Origin: Alteribacter populi
GTDB lineage: Bacteria; Bacillota; Bacilli; Bacillales; Salisediminibacteriaceae
NCBI RefSeq assembly: GCF_002352765.1
Contig: NZ_KZ293963.1
Location: 2,130,368-2,194,367, forward strand
Reading direction: 5' to 3'
DNA: 64,000 nt
The notes under the pieces were generated by a model, which had not been told where the DNA came from, made no database searches, and was given only the letters and a program-made list of their open reading frames with translations. A program made the translations under genes and the position numbers. This document shows positions 43,492 to 51,759 of this stretch, in pieces (the stretch's first letter is position 1; every line of letters starts with the position of its first letter).

Positions 43492-44839
43492 GCTCGACCC
43501 TCTCCCTTGTAACGACTTCAATAGCTTCCTTGATGATCGATACCATTTCCTGAAGCTCTTCCTTTGTACTCGCTAGCGGTGGCATTAAAACAATGACATC
43601 TCCTAGTGGTCTCGTCAGCATACCGAGCTCTCTCATTTTTAAAGAAACGTGATAGCCTACGCGCTTTTCAAAAGGAAATGGCTCTTTTGTCTTTTTTGAT
43701 TGAACAAGCTCGATACCGCACATAAAGCCAAGCTGACGTATGTCTCCTACGTGCGGAAGCGCATACAAATCATCGAGCATGCTTTTTAGATCTTCCGTTT
43801 TTTTGGCTACTTGACCGACGATATCTTCAGCTTCAAATAATCGTATATTCTCAATCGCTACAGCACAGCCAAGTTGATTTCCGGTATACGAGTGACCATG
43901 GAAAAATGTTTTCAAATTTTCATAGTCATCATAAAAAGCTTCATAGATTTTCTCTGTTGTATAAGTAACCGCAATCGGTAAGTACCCTCCAGTGATTCCT
44001 TTTCCGGCTGCCATTAAGTCTGGCTGAACCCCTTCATGCTCACAGGCAAACATCTTCCCCGTCCGACCAAAGCCTGTCGCTACTTCGTCGACAATCATGA
44101 GAACATCATATTTCGTACACAATGTTCTTACTCCTGATAAAAACCCTTCAGGCATAACAAAAATACCTGACGCTCCTTGAACCATCGACTCAATGGATAG
44201 AGCCGCAATTTCTTGATGTTTTTCAATAAGTAGTTGTTCGAGAGCGTGTAAGCATTCATCCCGACATTGATCCGGGTCGCCACTTTCTGATCGATATACA
44301 TTCGGGATCGGTGCTTTATAACTCTCAAACATAAGGGCTCCGTATACGTGATGAAAGAGGTCGATCGATCCAATACTTACCGCACCAATCGTATCCCCAT
44401 GATAGCCATTACGCATCGAAACTACCTTTTGTTTTTCAGGTTTTCCAATGTTCTGCCAATATTGAAACGCCATCTTAAGAGCAATTTCCATTGCCTCTGC
44501 TCCACTGTCTGAGTAAAAGACACGAGTTAAATTTTCAGGGCTTAATTCGACTAATTTTTCTGCTAATTCAGTAGCTGGTACATTCGTCATCCCGAGCAAA
44601 GTTGAATGTGCAATCTTACTTAACTGATCTACAATAGCCTCATCGAGCTCTTTTTTACGATGTCCATGTACATTAAGCCAAACCGAAGAAAACCCGTCAT
44701 AATATTCCTTTCCATTAACATCTCTTACCTTTATACCTTTTCCACTTTCAATAATTAAAGGGTCCCGATCATAATCTTTCATCTGAGTAAATGGAAGCCA
44801 TAAATGCTTTTTACTTTTTTCAATTATTTCATGTGTCAT
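43484..44839 (-). CDS. bioA: Adenosylmethionine-8-amino-7-oxononanoate aminotransferase
   Basis: BioA is a class III PLP aminotransferase making 7,8-diaminopelargonic acid. In about 451 residues it shows HLWLPFTQMKDYDRDPLIIESG (the BioA N-terminal signature), SVWLNVHGHRKKELDEAI, YSDSGAEAMEIALKMA, HGDTIGAVSIG, IVDEVATGFGRTGKMFACEHE, and PLP-Lys MAAGKGITGGYLPIA near 276. ATG 44839 follows GGGGGAG; an earlier ATG at 44860 is less likely. It overlaps the bioW end. Confidence 0.95.
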   Translation of the reverse strand: MTHEIIEKSKKHLWLPFTQMKDYDRDPLIIESGKGIKVRDVNGKEYYDGFSSVWLNVHGHRKKELDEAIVDQLSKIAHSTLLGMTNVPATELAEKLVELSPENLTRVFYSDSGAEAMEIALKMAFQYWQNIGKPEKQKVVSMRNGYHGDTIGAVSIGSIDLFHHVYGALMFESYKAPIPNVYRSESGDPDQCRDECLHALEQLLIEKHQEIAALSIESMVQGASGIFVMPEGFLSGVRTLCTKYDVLMIVDEVATGFGRTGKMFACEHEGVQPDLMAAGKGITGGYLPIAVTYTTEKIYEAFYDDYENLKTFFHGHSYTGNQLGCAVAIENIRLFEAEDIVGQVAKKTEDLKSMLDDLYALPHVGDIRQLGFMCGIELVQSKKTKEPFPFEKRVGYHVSLKMRELGMLTRPLGDVIVLMPPLASTKEELQEMVSIIKEAIEVVTRERVELG

Positions 44840-45593
44840 TGTTCTCCCCCCATTGTACAAGTATCGGTTGCTTTTCCATGTAATGAATATAGGCAGCGGT
44901 ATCTTTTATATTGTCGACAAAAAAGATCCGACAACCATTTTCATCACCACTATCTTTTAGCTTATTTATTCTCTCGTATCCTGATTTTTTACTTGCCACA
45001 TAACCGGTTACATAATCAGGGTCATCCGACCAGCATAGCTCCGCCACTGTCGCAACGTGATGATTCACTTTACTAGCTAGAACGAGTGCTTCTTTCATTC
45101 GAGGATTGTCAGGTAAGTGATGGTTCTCTGCCCACATTTGAAAATTAGCATTTGTCCAATCCATTCTTGAAACACGAACACTTTTTGCCAGGCATGCTCC
45201 ACTGTGAATATCAATGAGAGTTGCTCCAGATTGATTAAGGTCCTCAGAAAGAAGATGATAAGCCTTTTCAATAATCCACTTTGGAACTCCCGCACTCTCA
45301 AGAAGCTCTCGGGCTAATTGCTGCCCTTTTCCAACTGTTGTAACGTCGTAAGTCGAGACGTGTAATGGTTTAATCCGTTCTACAGCTTCGTCCACAGGGT
45401 CGAACTGAATTTGCATAAAATCTGGATTTCCTTTGGGATGAGTGAGCGCCTTATCTAGTAAAGTATTGACCGCTATTTTCATATCTTGATAGCTGGTGAG
45501 CATCTCGCCACCTGAAATATGCTTTCCACCTTGTTCATGAGACCTGTACTTTGAAGCTCGCATTCTTACACTGTAAAGCTTATCCTCTGTCAT
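44829..45593 (-). CDS. bioW: 6-carboxyhexanoate-CoA ligase (pimeloyl-CoA synthetase)
   Basis: BioW activates free pimelate with ATP and CoA to pimeloyl-CoA. The product of about 254 residues has the BioW signatures YSVRMRASKYRSHEQGGKHISGGE at the N-terminus, ALTHPKGNPDFMQI, RGVRVSRMDW-type SVRVSRMDWT, and ALVLASKVNHHVATVAELCWSDDPDYVTGYVA. ATG 45593 follows GGCGGAAGAG and overlaps bioC; a longer frame from 45671 lies wholly inside bioC. Having BioW beside BioC and BioH is unusual, since these are normally alternative routes to the pimeloyl moiety. Confidence 0.93.
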   Translation of the reverse strand: MTEDKLYSVRMRASKYRSHEQGGKHISGGEMLTSYQDMKIAVNTLLDKALTHPKGNPDFMQIQFDPVDEAVERIKPLHVSTYDVTTVGKGQQLARELLESAGVPKWIIEKAYHLLSEDLNQSGATLIDIHSGACLAKSVRVSRMDWTNANFQMWAENHHLPDNPRMKEALVLASKVNHHVATVAELCWSDDPDYVTGYVASKKSGYERINKLKDSGDENGCRIFFVDNIKDTAAYIHYMEKQPILVQWGENNDT

Positions 45594-46398
45594 CTCTTCC
45601 GCCCTTTCCCCGAATTTCAATGACTTCATAAGTCGTATAAACTCCATCACCTGCTCGGTGCGCAAGATCATACCTTCTCATTACTTCTTTAAGTAAAGCC
45701 CTTGATGTTCCTAGTGAGTAATGGTTTTCGCTATAATTAGCGCCCACTGCTTTTACCGACTTTAAAAACTGTTGACAGTTGCCATAGGTAAGTCGCTCGA
45801 TGGTCTGTTCCGTACTGACTTCTTTTAGCCCGACACCAATTAATACAGCTTGCCAAGCCTTCTCCTCTTGCATCGGAAGCGTATGCCGACCATCTGTAAG
45901 CCCCATTTCTTGCTTCACCTCTTCAAAAATTCGATGTAATTCCTGAAAAGTTGCAGGTCCGAAGGTTGAAGCGGCAATCCAGCCATTTGGTTTTAGTGCG
46001 CGCTTCAAGTTGGCAATCGTGTGATTTGGCATCTTAAACCACTGAAAAACAGCATTAGAAACAATCAAATCGTAAGGCTCATGCGTTGACCACTCGATCC
46101 TTTCTGCGTCACCAACTAAAAATGTCACCTGTGAGCTTACATTTACGCGGGCCTTTGACGCCTCTACCATTTGTTCAGCGATGTCTATCGCTGTAATCGC
46201 TGCTTTCGGAAAGCGATCTTGAAGAATTTTTGTCAGTATACCCGTCCCGCAGCCTACTTCCAAAATTCGAATCGGTTCATCGGTTTCTAAGTCACGCAAT
46301 AATCTCTCCGCCATTTTTCTCTGAATAATCGCATGATCATCATAGGATTGAACGGAGCGGTTAAATTGACTCAAAACTTGACTCTTATGTAATTCCAC
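45580..46398 (-). CDS. bioC: Malonyl-ACP O-methyltransferase
   Basis: BioC methylates malonyl-ACP (or CoA) to disguise it as a primer for fatty-acid synthesis toward pimelate. The 272-residue SAM methyltransferase has the BioC N-terminal pattern QFNRSVQSYDDHAIIQRKMAERL, motif I ILEVGCGTGILTKIL, AITAIDIAEQMV, PYDLIVSNAVFQWF and GWIAASTFGP. It overlaps bioH by 14 nt and bioW by about 14 nt, consistent with an intact coupled operon. Confidence 0.92.
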   Translation of the reverse strand: MELHKSQVLSQFNRSVQSYDDHAIIQRKMAERLLRDLETDEPIRILEVGCGTGILTKILQDRFPKAAITAIDIAEQMVEASKARVNVSSQVTFLVGDAERIEWSTHEPYDLIVSNAVFQWFKMPNHTIANLKRALKPNGWIAASTFGPATFQELHRIFEEVKQEMGLTDGRHTLPMQEEKAWQAVLIGVGLKEVSTEQTIERLTYGNCQQFLKSVKAVGANYSENHYSLGTSRALLKEVMRRYDLAHRAGDGVYTTYEVIEIRGKGGRDDRG

Positions 46399-47116
46399 TG
46401 TCTACTCTCTCCTTCATCCAATGAAAAAATCGATCTGCTTCTGTCCAAAACGGCAAATGACCCGCATGGTCCCAACACGTAAACTCACTTTGCGGCAAAG
46501 ATGCTTCTAATTGTTTCGCTCCTAAATAAGGACAGATGGCATCTTCTATTCCTGTGAGTAAATAGGCCGGAGTGCGAATGCTTCTCGTTTTTTTACCTAT
46601 GGTAAATTGCCGTAAATAATCGAGTCCCACCTCTAAAGCGCCCTGGTTCACGCTGCTTTCTTTCCTAAAACTCTGCCAGCTTTCATATTTTCCCTGCTTG
46701 ACTTCGGAAGGAGAAAACATTTGGAGGTCAAACCCCTCAATCGCCCCTTTAGGATTAAGAGATACCTGTCTTTTTAACCTGCGAAGTGATCGTTCATCCG
46801 TCCCATGCGGAAACTCATTGGAACGAATAAACTGTCCGGTACCGCCAATTAAGAAAACAGAATGTACGCGGTCTGGGTGTCGGTAAGCCAAATCTAGCGC
46901 AGTCATTGCTCCAAGTGACCAGCCAACAATAACAACTGGCGATGTTAACTTCTTTAACGCAGCTTCTGCGATCAACATCATTTCGTCCACACTTTTACAT
47001 CCATTAAAATCGACTTTTTTATGTATTCGTTCAGGCCAACGCATCATTTGTTCTTCCCAGACTCTCGAATCAACTGACCAACCTGAAACCCATAAAAAAG
47101 AACATTGATCTGACAT
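46385..47116 (-). CDS. bioH: Pimeloyl-ACP methyl ester esterase-like alpha/beta hydrolase (BioH type)
   Basis: The 243-residue alpha/beta hydrolase opens the biotin operon. The nucleophile elbow is VVIVGWSLGAM (Ser67), matching the GWSLGG of BioH; the acid is probably in LLTGIEDAICP and the base in CWDHAGHLPFW. N-terminal FLWVSGWSVDSRVWEEQM forms the oxyanion region. It should hydrolyse the methyl ester of pimeloyl-ACP at the end of the BioC route. Several unrelated hydrolases (BioG, BioK, BioV, BioJ) can do this, so the name rests on the GWSLG motif and its place next to bioC. Confidence 0.83.
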   Translation of the reverse strand: MSDQCSFLWVSGWSVDSRVWEEQMMRWPERIHKKVDFNGCKSVDEMMLIAEAALKKLTSPVVIVGWSLGAMTALDLAYRHPDRVHSVFLIGGTGQFIRSNEFPHGTDERSLRRLKRQVSLNPKGAIEGFDLQMFSPSEVKQGKYESWQSFRKESSVNQGALEVGLDYLRQFTIGKKTRSIRTPAYLLTGIEDAICPYLGAKQLEASLPQSEFTCWDHAGHLPFWTEADRFFHWMKERVDSGIT

Positions 47117-47178
47117 GAAAACTCACTTCCTGACTTCGGTTTAAGAGCTTTTTTCTTTACACCAACCGATAATACCTA

Positions 47179-47220
47179 ATTGTTAACTATATATAAAAAT
47201 TAGTTAACAATAGGAGTATA
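47179..47220 (-). promoter_or_regulatory. BirA operator and promoter of the biotin operon
   Basis: ATTGTTAACT (47179-47188) and AGTTAACAAT (47202-47211) form perfect 10-bp arms separated by 13 nt, the Firmicutes BirA operator pattern. On the minus strand TATACT (47215-47220) sits immediately upstream as a -10 box, with a weak TTATCT 17 bp before it. Biotinyl-AMP-bound BirA would block initiation. Confidence 0.9.
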
Positions 47221-47399
47221 CCACATTAAAATAAAATAGATAAATAGGTTCCGTTAAAATTTGAATTTAACAATAGAGAAATAGACCTTTAAATCTGTAC
47301 GAGAGCCTAATGTGGGAAGAACAAATGTGCATGACGTCTGAAGCTAGAAATCACTCCAACTTTAAATAGTGATCCACAACCTTAAAAAATATCAAACAA
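47221..47399. other. Gene-free stretch between the biotin operon promoter and the symporter terminator
   Basis: The AT-rich sequence holds the -35 region of the biotin promoter. Nothing else recognisable was seen. Confidence 0.3.
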
Positions 47400-47428
47400 C
47401 AAAAAAACTACCCTTTTCGGATAGTTTA
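47400..47428 (-). terminator. Intrinsic terminator after the symporter gene
   Basis: On the minus strand AAACTATCC pairs with GGGTAGTTT around GAAAA, followed by seven T. It lies about 105 nt past the symporter stop. Confidence 0.82.
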
Positions 47429-47534
47429 AATGGCGGCAAAAAACTGTTTAGATGTAAAAATCAAATTTTTTCTTCTATTCATAACTCCTTTCACTATGAT
47501 TATTAATAATTGTCACTAATTTTAATTCCCCTCA

Positions 47535-49028
47535 TTAGTTAACATCAGACTTTATTGAATTACCATCGTGTGTTCCATTATCTACAATCGATCGTTCTTT
47601 TGATAAAATCTGTAATGCTTCCTCTTTTGAAACTTTATTTCTTGGTGTGATTAAGCTAACGACTATCCCCGCAATTATTGCGACTCCAAGTGACGGAAGG
47701 ATTGGATTCCCCCAAAATGCCATAAGCGACTCGCTCATTAAAACAACGAAGGAAATGGCCGACCCTCCAATGATACTAGCAAGTCCACCTTGCCAAGTCG
47801 CACGTGGCCAAAACTTCCCTAAGAGCGCTGCTACGAACAACCCTGACATAACAGTCGCTATAAAGTTAGAAATATAATCAATAATATTGTCTGCTCCTAA
47901 CGTAAGAACAAAGGCTAAGATTAACGTAATGACTAAAGCGATTCTTGAATAACCAACCATATTGTCCTTCTCTGGTAGTTTACCTGTAAACGTTTGGAAG
48001 ACATCTCTTAATAGAATTGTAACACCTGTAATAAAATCAGAGCTTCCAGATGACATTGTTGCACTTAACCCTGCCACTAAAACAATGGCTCCAACCCAAA
48101 TCGGGAACACTTCAGTCGCCAAAAATGGGAAAGCATACCCCGCCTCTAGATCGGGATTAATGGCATTTGCAGACATCCCAATGATTGCAGGAAATAATGA
48201 AAATATGGCAAAAAGAGTGCCTGTGACAAAAAAACCTTTTTTAACTGTCGTAATACTTTCACTCGAGTAGATGCGATGACGAAATGATGGTGTCGCTAAT
48301 ACTCCAACCGCGATCACAACAACAAGCGATAACGCAGGAATAAACCCTAACTTTTCAATACCTAAGAAAGAAACCATTTCATTTGACAGTTCACTTGACA
48401 GCTGTCCAAGTCCTCCAACTTTTACAACTGATAGTATTGTAAGCGTTATAAAACCAACAAATAAAATAGCACCTTGAATCGTATCTGTATAAACAACTGC
48501 TAAAAAACCACCAATTAATGTGTAAAGTGCAAAGCCAACAGCTACGATGATTTTTGCGTAAAAAAGGTCCAACCCCGTTATCCAAGATAAGTAAAGACTT
48601 CCCCCTAAAATATGAGCACCTAACCAACCAAGTGAAGCAATATACATCAGAATTGACGTAGATCCTTTTACTATTTTATTTGCACCATAATAAAAGCTTA
48701 ACTCTTCAGAAAATGTCATAAAGTTATACTTCCTTACATCAGCAAATAGTAAAAGTAATCCAAACATTCCAATCGAGCCGCCTATTCCATATAAGGCACC
48801 TGCCCAACCGTTTTCAAACGCAAATCCCACAGCTCCCATACTTGACCCCGTTCCGACTAAAGTGGCTACGGTAGTCCCTATTAACAGAGGTAGTGTTAAC
48901 CCTCTGCCTCCCATTAAAAAGTCCTCACCATTTTTTACTTTTCTTGACGTCCAAATCCCAACTAGGATCATAAACATTGTAAACACTAAGAAGACTGTTA
49001 AATAAACTTCCTGGTTCTCAATCATCAT
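47535..49028 (-). CDS. Sodium:solute symporter family transporter
   Basis: This 497-residue SSS (SLC5-like) transporter has 13 predicted membrane segments. The signature region includes GGRGLTLPLLIGTTVATLVGTGSSMGAVGFAFENGWAGALYGIGG, LGWLGAHILGGSLYLSWITGLD, YTLIGGFLAVVYTDTIQGAILF and the sodium-site stretch VAGLSATMSSGSSDFITGVTILLRDVF. A charged tail follows the last helix. Its neighbours are a GntR regulator and enzymes for a sugar acid, so it probably imports that acid or its N-acyl form without phosphorylating it. SSS members carry many substrates, so this is inference. A candidate operator lies upstream at 49182-49195. It starts after AGGGGGAAG. Confidence 0.87.
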   Translation of the reverse strand: MMIENQEVYLTVFLVFTMFMILVGIWTSRKVKNGEDFLMGGRGLTLPLLIGTTVATLVGTGSSMGAVGFAFENGWAGALYGIGGSIGMFGLLLLFADVRKYNFMTFSEELSFYYGANKIVKGSTSILMYIASLGWLGAHILGGSLYLSWITGLDLFYAKIIVAVGFALYTLIGGFLAVVYTDTIQGAILFVGFITLTILSVVKVGGLGQLSSELSNEMVSFLGIEKLGFIPALSLVVVIAVGVLATPSFRHRIYSSESITTVKKGFFVTGTLFAIFSLFPAIIGMSANAINPDLEAGYAFPFLATEVFPIWVGAIVLVAGLSATMSSGSSDFITGVTILLRDVFQTFTGKLPEKDNMVGYSRIALVITLILAFVLTLGADNIIDYISNFIATVMSGLFVAALLGKFWPRATWQGGLASIIGGSAISFVVLMSESLMAFWGNPILPSLGVAIIAGIVVSLITPRNKVSKEEALQILSKERSIVDNGTHDGNSIKSDVN

Positions 49029-49181
49029 ACTTCCCCCTAACTACTCATCATCACTAGCATCATTACTATACTCAATAAAACCGGTTACATTTTTTACTTA
49101 GACTACAACTATCTCTAGCACGAATTAAATTAATAATAAATTAAATATTCAGATTTCATTATAAATAAAGGGTCCTCTTTT

Positions 49182-49197
49182 ATAACATTTAATGTCT
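49182..49197. promoter_or_regulatory. Candidate GntR operator before the symporter gene
   Basis: TAACATTTAATGTC contains the 11-bp palindrome ACATTTAATGT and resembles the two AACRTTATAATGTT sites at 54007-54066. It lies about 155 bp upstream of the symporter start. Confidence 0.4.
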
Positions 49198-49268
49198 TTA
49201 ATAAACCACCTAAAACGCTTTCAAAATCTTGGCGAGAAAACGATTTACTTCGCTTCCTCGCTATCTTT

Positions 49269-49994
49269 TTACACATCATAATTTACAACATAATGTTGCA
49301 TTTGAGTGTTGTAATACCCCTGACTGTATTCAATCACATTACCCGATTCATCATAAGAGTAACGTGATCGCTTTAATAAAGGCGAACCCTTTTTTACACG
49401 TAATATTTCTTCCACATGAAAAGGGGCGTGGGCAACAGCAAATTCATCTCGAAATTTTTCTAAAGAAATACCCTGCTCATCAAGCAAACCGTACAAGGAG
49501 TGTGCATTTAAATCCGATAATTCAATATCTTCCATTCTTGCAATTAAATAATGTGTGTAATGGATATATGGAACCTCATCAAGGTGATAAAGACGTTCGA
49601 TAGAAAGACAGCGTTCTCCAAATAATTGATATAACTCTGTTCCCTCTGCATTGTATACAAGTTTTGCTTGTAACAATTTCTTTTGAACTTTATGCCCTTC
49701 CCCTACTAAAACTTCTGTAAAACGTTTTCCTTTGGAAAGTTTTGAAGCAGAAGTATTTTGAATGACTTTCGTCCCTTTACCGCTCTTTTTTTCGAGATAC
49801 CCTTCTTGAACAAGTTCTTTTATTGCATTGCGGACTGTAATTTTACTGACATCAAATTCATTTTCCAGTTGTGGTTCTGAAGGTATGTTTGTCCCAATCG
49901 GATACACCCCATGTAAAACTCGATCTTTCAAGATATTCTTTATTTGTAAATACAATGGTCCATTTTTTGGCGAAACGTTCACTATTACATTCAC
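49269..49994 (-). CDS. GntR/HutC-family regulator of the sugar-acid locus
   Basis: The 241-residue regulator has an N-terminal winged helix (PLYLQIKNILKDRVLHG, IPSEPQLENEFDVSKITVRNAIKELVQEGYLEKKSGKGTKV) and a UTRA effector domain (about 85-235). It starts at a GTG that overlaps the kinase stop as TAGTG, so it is the last gene of the amidohydrolase-lyase-aldolase-kinase operon and presumably autoregulates it. The palindromes at 54007-54066 and 49182 are candidate targets. The effector may be KDG or KDG-6-phosphate; that is an inference. Confidence 0.85.
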   Translation of the reverse strand: MNVIVNVSPKNGPLYLQIKNILKDRVLHGVYPIGTNIPSEPQLENEFDVSKITVRNAIKELVQEGYLEKKSGKGTKVIQNTSASKLSKGKRFTEVLVGEGHKVQKKLLQAKLVYNAEGTELYQLFGERCLSIERLYHLDEVPYIHYTHYLIARMEDIELSDLNAHSLYGLLDEQGISLEKFRDEFAVAHAPFHVEEILRVKKGSPLLKRSRYSYDESGNVIEYSQGYYNTQMQHYVVNYDV

Positions 49995-51019
49995 TACCTT
50001 TCTATATCACCTACTGAATCAGTTATCGCCCGGAGTATTTCATTTTCCGATAACATTAAGGTATCACCCACAACTGTATGAGTAAGCATCCCTGCAGCTG
50101 TGGCAAATGTGACGGTTTTTTCTGGTGAAAATCCTTTAATCTCACCGTGTATGATACCACTCGCATAGGCATCTCCTGCACCAATTCTATCATAAAGTGA
50201 AAATGTGAATGTTTTTGAAAAAGTGAATGTTTTCTTCTTAAATATAAAGCCACACAAAGTATGCGTATTGTCCTCATTGATCGATCTATGAGTACCTGAA
50301 ATTACAGAAATCCTATATTTCTCTGCGACGACTGGAATAAGATCCAGAAGTTGTTCTTGACGTTTATCCTTCTCTGTTTTCATGTCAAGGACAAATAGTG
50401 CGTCTTTTTCGTTCATCATGACAATATCAGCCAAATGTAGCATTTCCTCATAATACGGTTTCGCTTTTTCATATCCGTCTCGCCCCCAAAGTGACGGACG
50501 GTAGTTACAATCGAAGACAACTGTACCACCATGACTTTTGACAGTCTTCGCAAACGATTTCATGTGCTGACGAACAGAATCATTCATCGCAAGTGTGATG
50601 CCACAGAAATGAACAACGTCATTTTCTTTGGCCATCTCTTCAAAATCATACGTTCCTTCATCTGCTGTATTGAAGCTACTTTCTTTACGATTAGAATAGG
50701 TAACACGACTTGGCCTTACTCCGAAACCATTTTCTAAAAAATACATGCCAATATAGTCACCACCACGATGAAGGAACCTTTGTGAAACACCCAGCTTTTG
50801 AAGATACGATACTGCAGCATCCCCAACCGGATTGTCTGGTAAAATGGATACGAGGTGTCCCGTATGCCCAAAACGTGCTAAAGCTGAGACCACATTCACA
50901 CCCGAACCAGAAAAAGAATAGTTTAATGTGCTAGCTTGGGACAACAATTCATACCCCGGGACCTGTAAACGCATCATGACTTCTCCAAAAGCTGCAACCT
51001 GTTTACCCATGGTCATCAA
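49994..51019 (-). CDS. 2-dehydro-3-deoxygluconokinase-type sugar kinase (PfkB family)
   Basis: The 341-residue PfkB-fold kinase is of the KDG-kinase branch: VAAFGEVMMRLQVPGY at the N-terminus, FSGSGVNVVSALARFG, ENGFGVRPSRVTYSNRKESSF, VVFDCNYRPSLWG and the C-terminal DRIGAGDAYASGIIHG with the catalytic Asp. It would phosphorylate 2-keto-3-deoxygluconate to KDPG for the aldolase encoded just upstream (17-bp overlap). A short in-gene duplication, TTTGAAAAAGTGAATGTTTT, around 50200-50235 gives a FTFSKTFTFS repeat in the protein, in a likely surface loop. Confidence 0.86.
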   Translation of the reverse strand: MMTMGKQVAAFGEVMMRLQVPGYELLSQASTLNYSFSGSGVNVVSALARFGHTGHLVSILPDNPVGDAAVSYLQKLGVSQRFLHRGGDYIGMYFLENGFGVRPSRVTYSNRKESSFNTADEGTYDFEEMAKENDVVHFCGITLAMNDSVRQHMKSFAKTVKSHGGTVVFDCNYRPSLWGRDGYEKAKPYYEEMLHLADIVMMNEKDALFVLDMKTEKDKRQEQLLDLIPVVAEKYRISVISGTHRSINEDNTHTLCGFIFKKKTFTFSKTFTFSLYDRIGAGDAYASGIIHGEIKGFSPEKTVTFATAAGMLTHTVVGDTLMLSENEILRAITDSVGDIER

Positions 51020-51758
51020 CTAATTTCTTCATCGTTTTAAGTAATTCACGTACATCTTCAACTTTTGTTTTTCCTGTTTCTTTGTCAATAATCGATGAAT
51101 ATACGTGAGGAATAACTTTTGGAACGTTAGCTTCTAAGGTAATGCGTACGATTTTTTCAAAATTTTCTTTATCAATTCCACCTGTTGGTTCTAACGCAAA
51201 ACCTTCTTCTCCACATGCTTGTGCAACTGCACGATACTCGTCTTCCCGACTTAAACCGTTCATTGGAAAGTATTTCAATGCATTACCACCCATATCACGC
51301 ACAAGCGCAATCGCCGTTTTAACTGGTACGATCGCACGTTCGTCTTGCGCAGCGCTTATTGGACCTGTTGAAATATTTACATAACCAACGCGCCCTGTTG
51401 GGGACACTAAACTGTTAATCCAGCCATCTTTTTCACCAAGGTTGGCACGTGTTGCCCCAACATAAGGGAATACTTGGTTAATGTGACTGCCAGGATAAAA
51501 TTTCGCTATCTCCGCTACTACAGCTGCTTGGCGATTGTCACCAGCCCCTAGTCCAATCGATACCGCTTCATCTATTTCCTCTCCATATTCCTTCATTGAT
51601 AATACGGCTGTTTCAACAGTTGGGTAGTCTTTTGAAAGAATACCGACTAAAACGTTTCCTTCTGCCGCTATAAATACATCTTTGGCGTTTTCTACACTAT
51701 TAGCTAATACATTTAATGCAACACGGTCTTTGTAAAAACGTTTTGTGATGTTTGACAT
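51003..51758 (-). CDS. dgaF: DgaF-like 2-dehydro-3-deoxy-phosphogluconate aldolase
   Basis: The 251-residue TIM-barrel protein of the DgaF family (the EF_0839 type) cleaves KDGP to pyruvate and glyceraldehyde-3-phosphate in the D-glucosaminate pathway of Salmonella. Visible features: VALNVLANSVENAKDVFIAAEGNVLVGILSKDY, AVSIGLGAGDNRQAAVVAEIA, HINQVFPYVGATRANLG, ISAAQDERAIVPVKTAIALVRDMGGNALKYFPM (with a Schiff-base-type Lys), and EPTGGIDKENFEKIV. It is encoded directly after the DgaE-like lyase gene, the order known for dgaEF. The symbol is by homology. Confidence 0.87.
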   Translation of the reverse strand: MSNITKRFYKDRVALNVLANSVENAKDVFIAAEGNVLVGILSKDYPTVETAVLSMKEYGEEIDEAVSIGLGAGDNRQAAVVAEIAKFYPGSHINQVFPYVGATRANLGEKDGWINSLVSPTGRVGYVNISTGPISAAQDERAIVPVKTAIALVRDMGGNALKYFPMNGLSREDEYRAVAQACGEEGFALEPTGGIDKENFEKIVRITLEANVPKVIPHVYSSIIDKETGKTKVEDVRELLKTMKKLVDDHG

Positions 51759-51759
51759 T

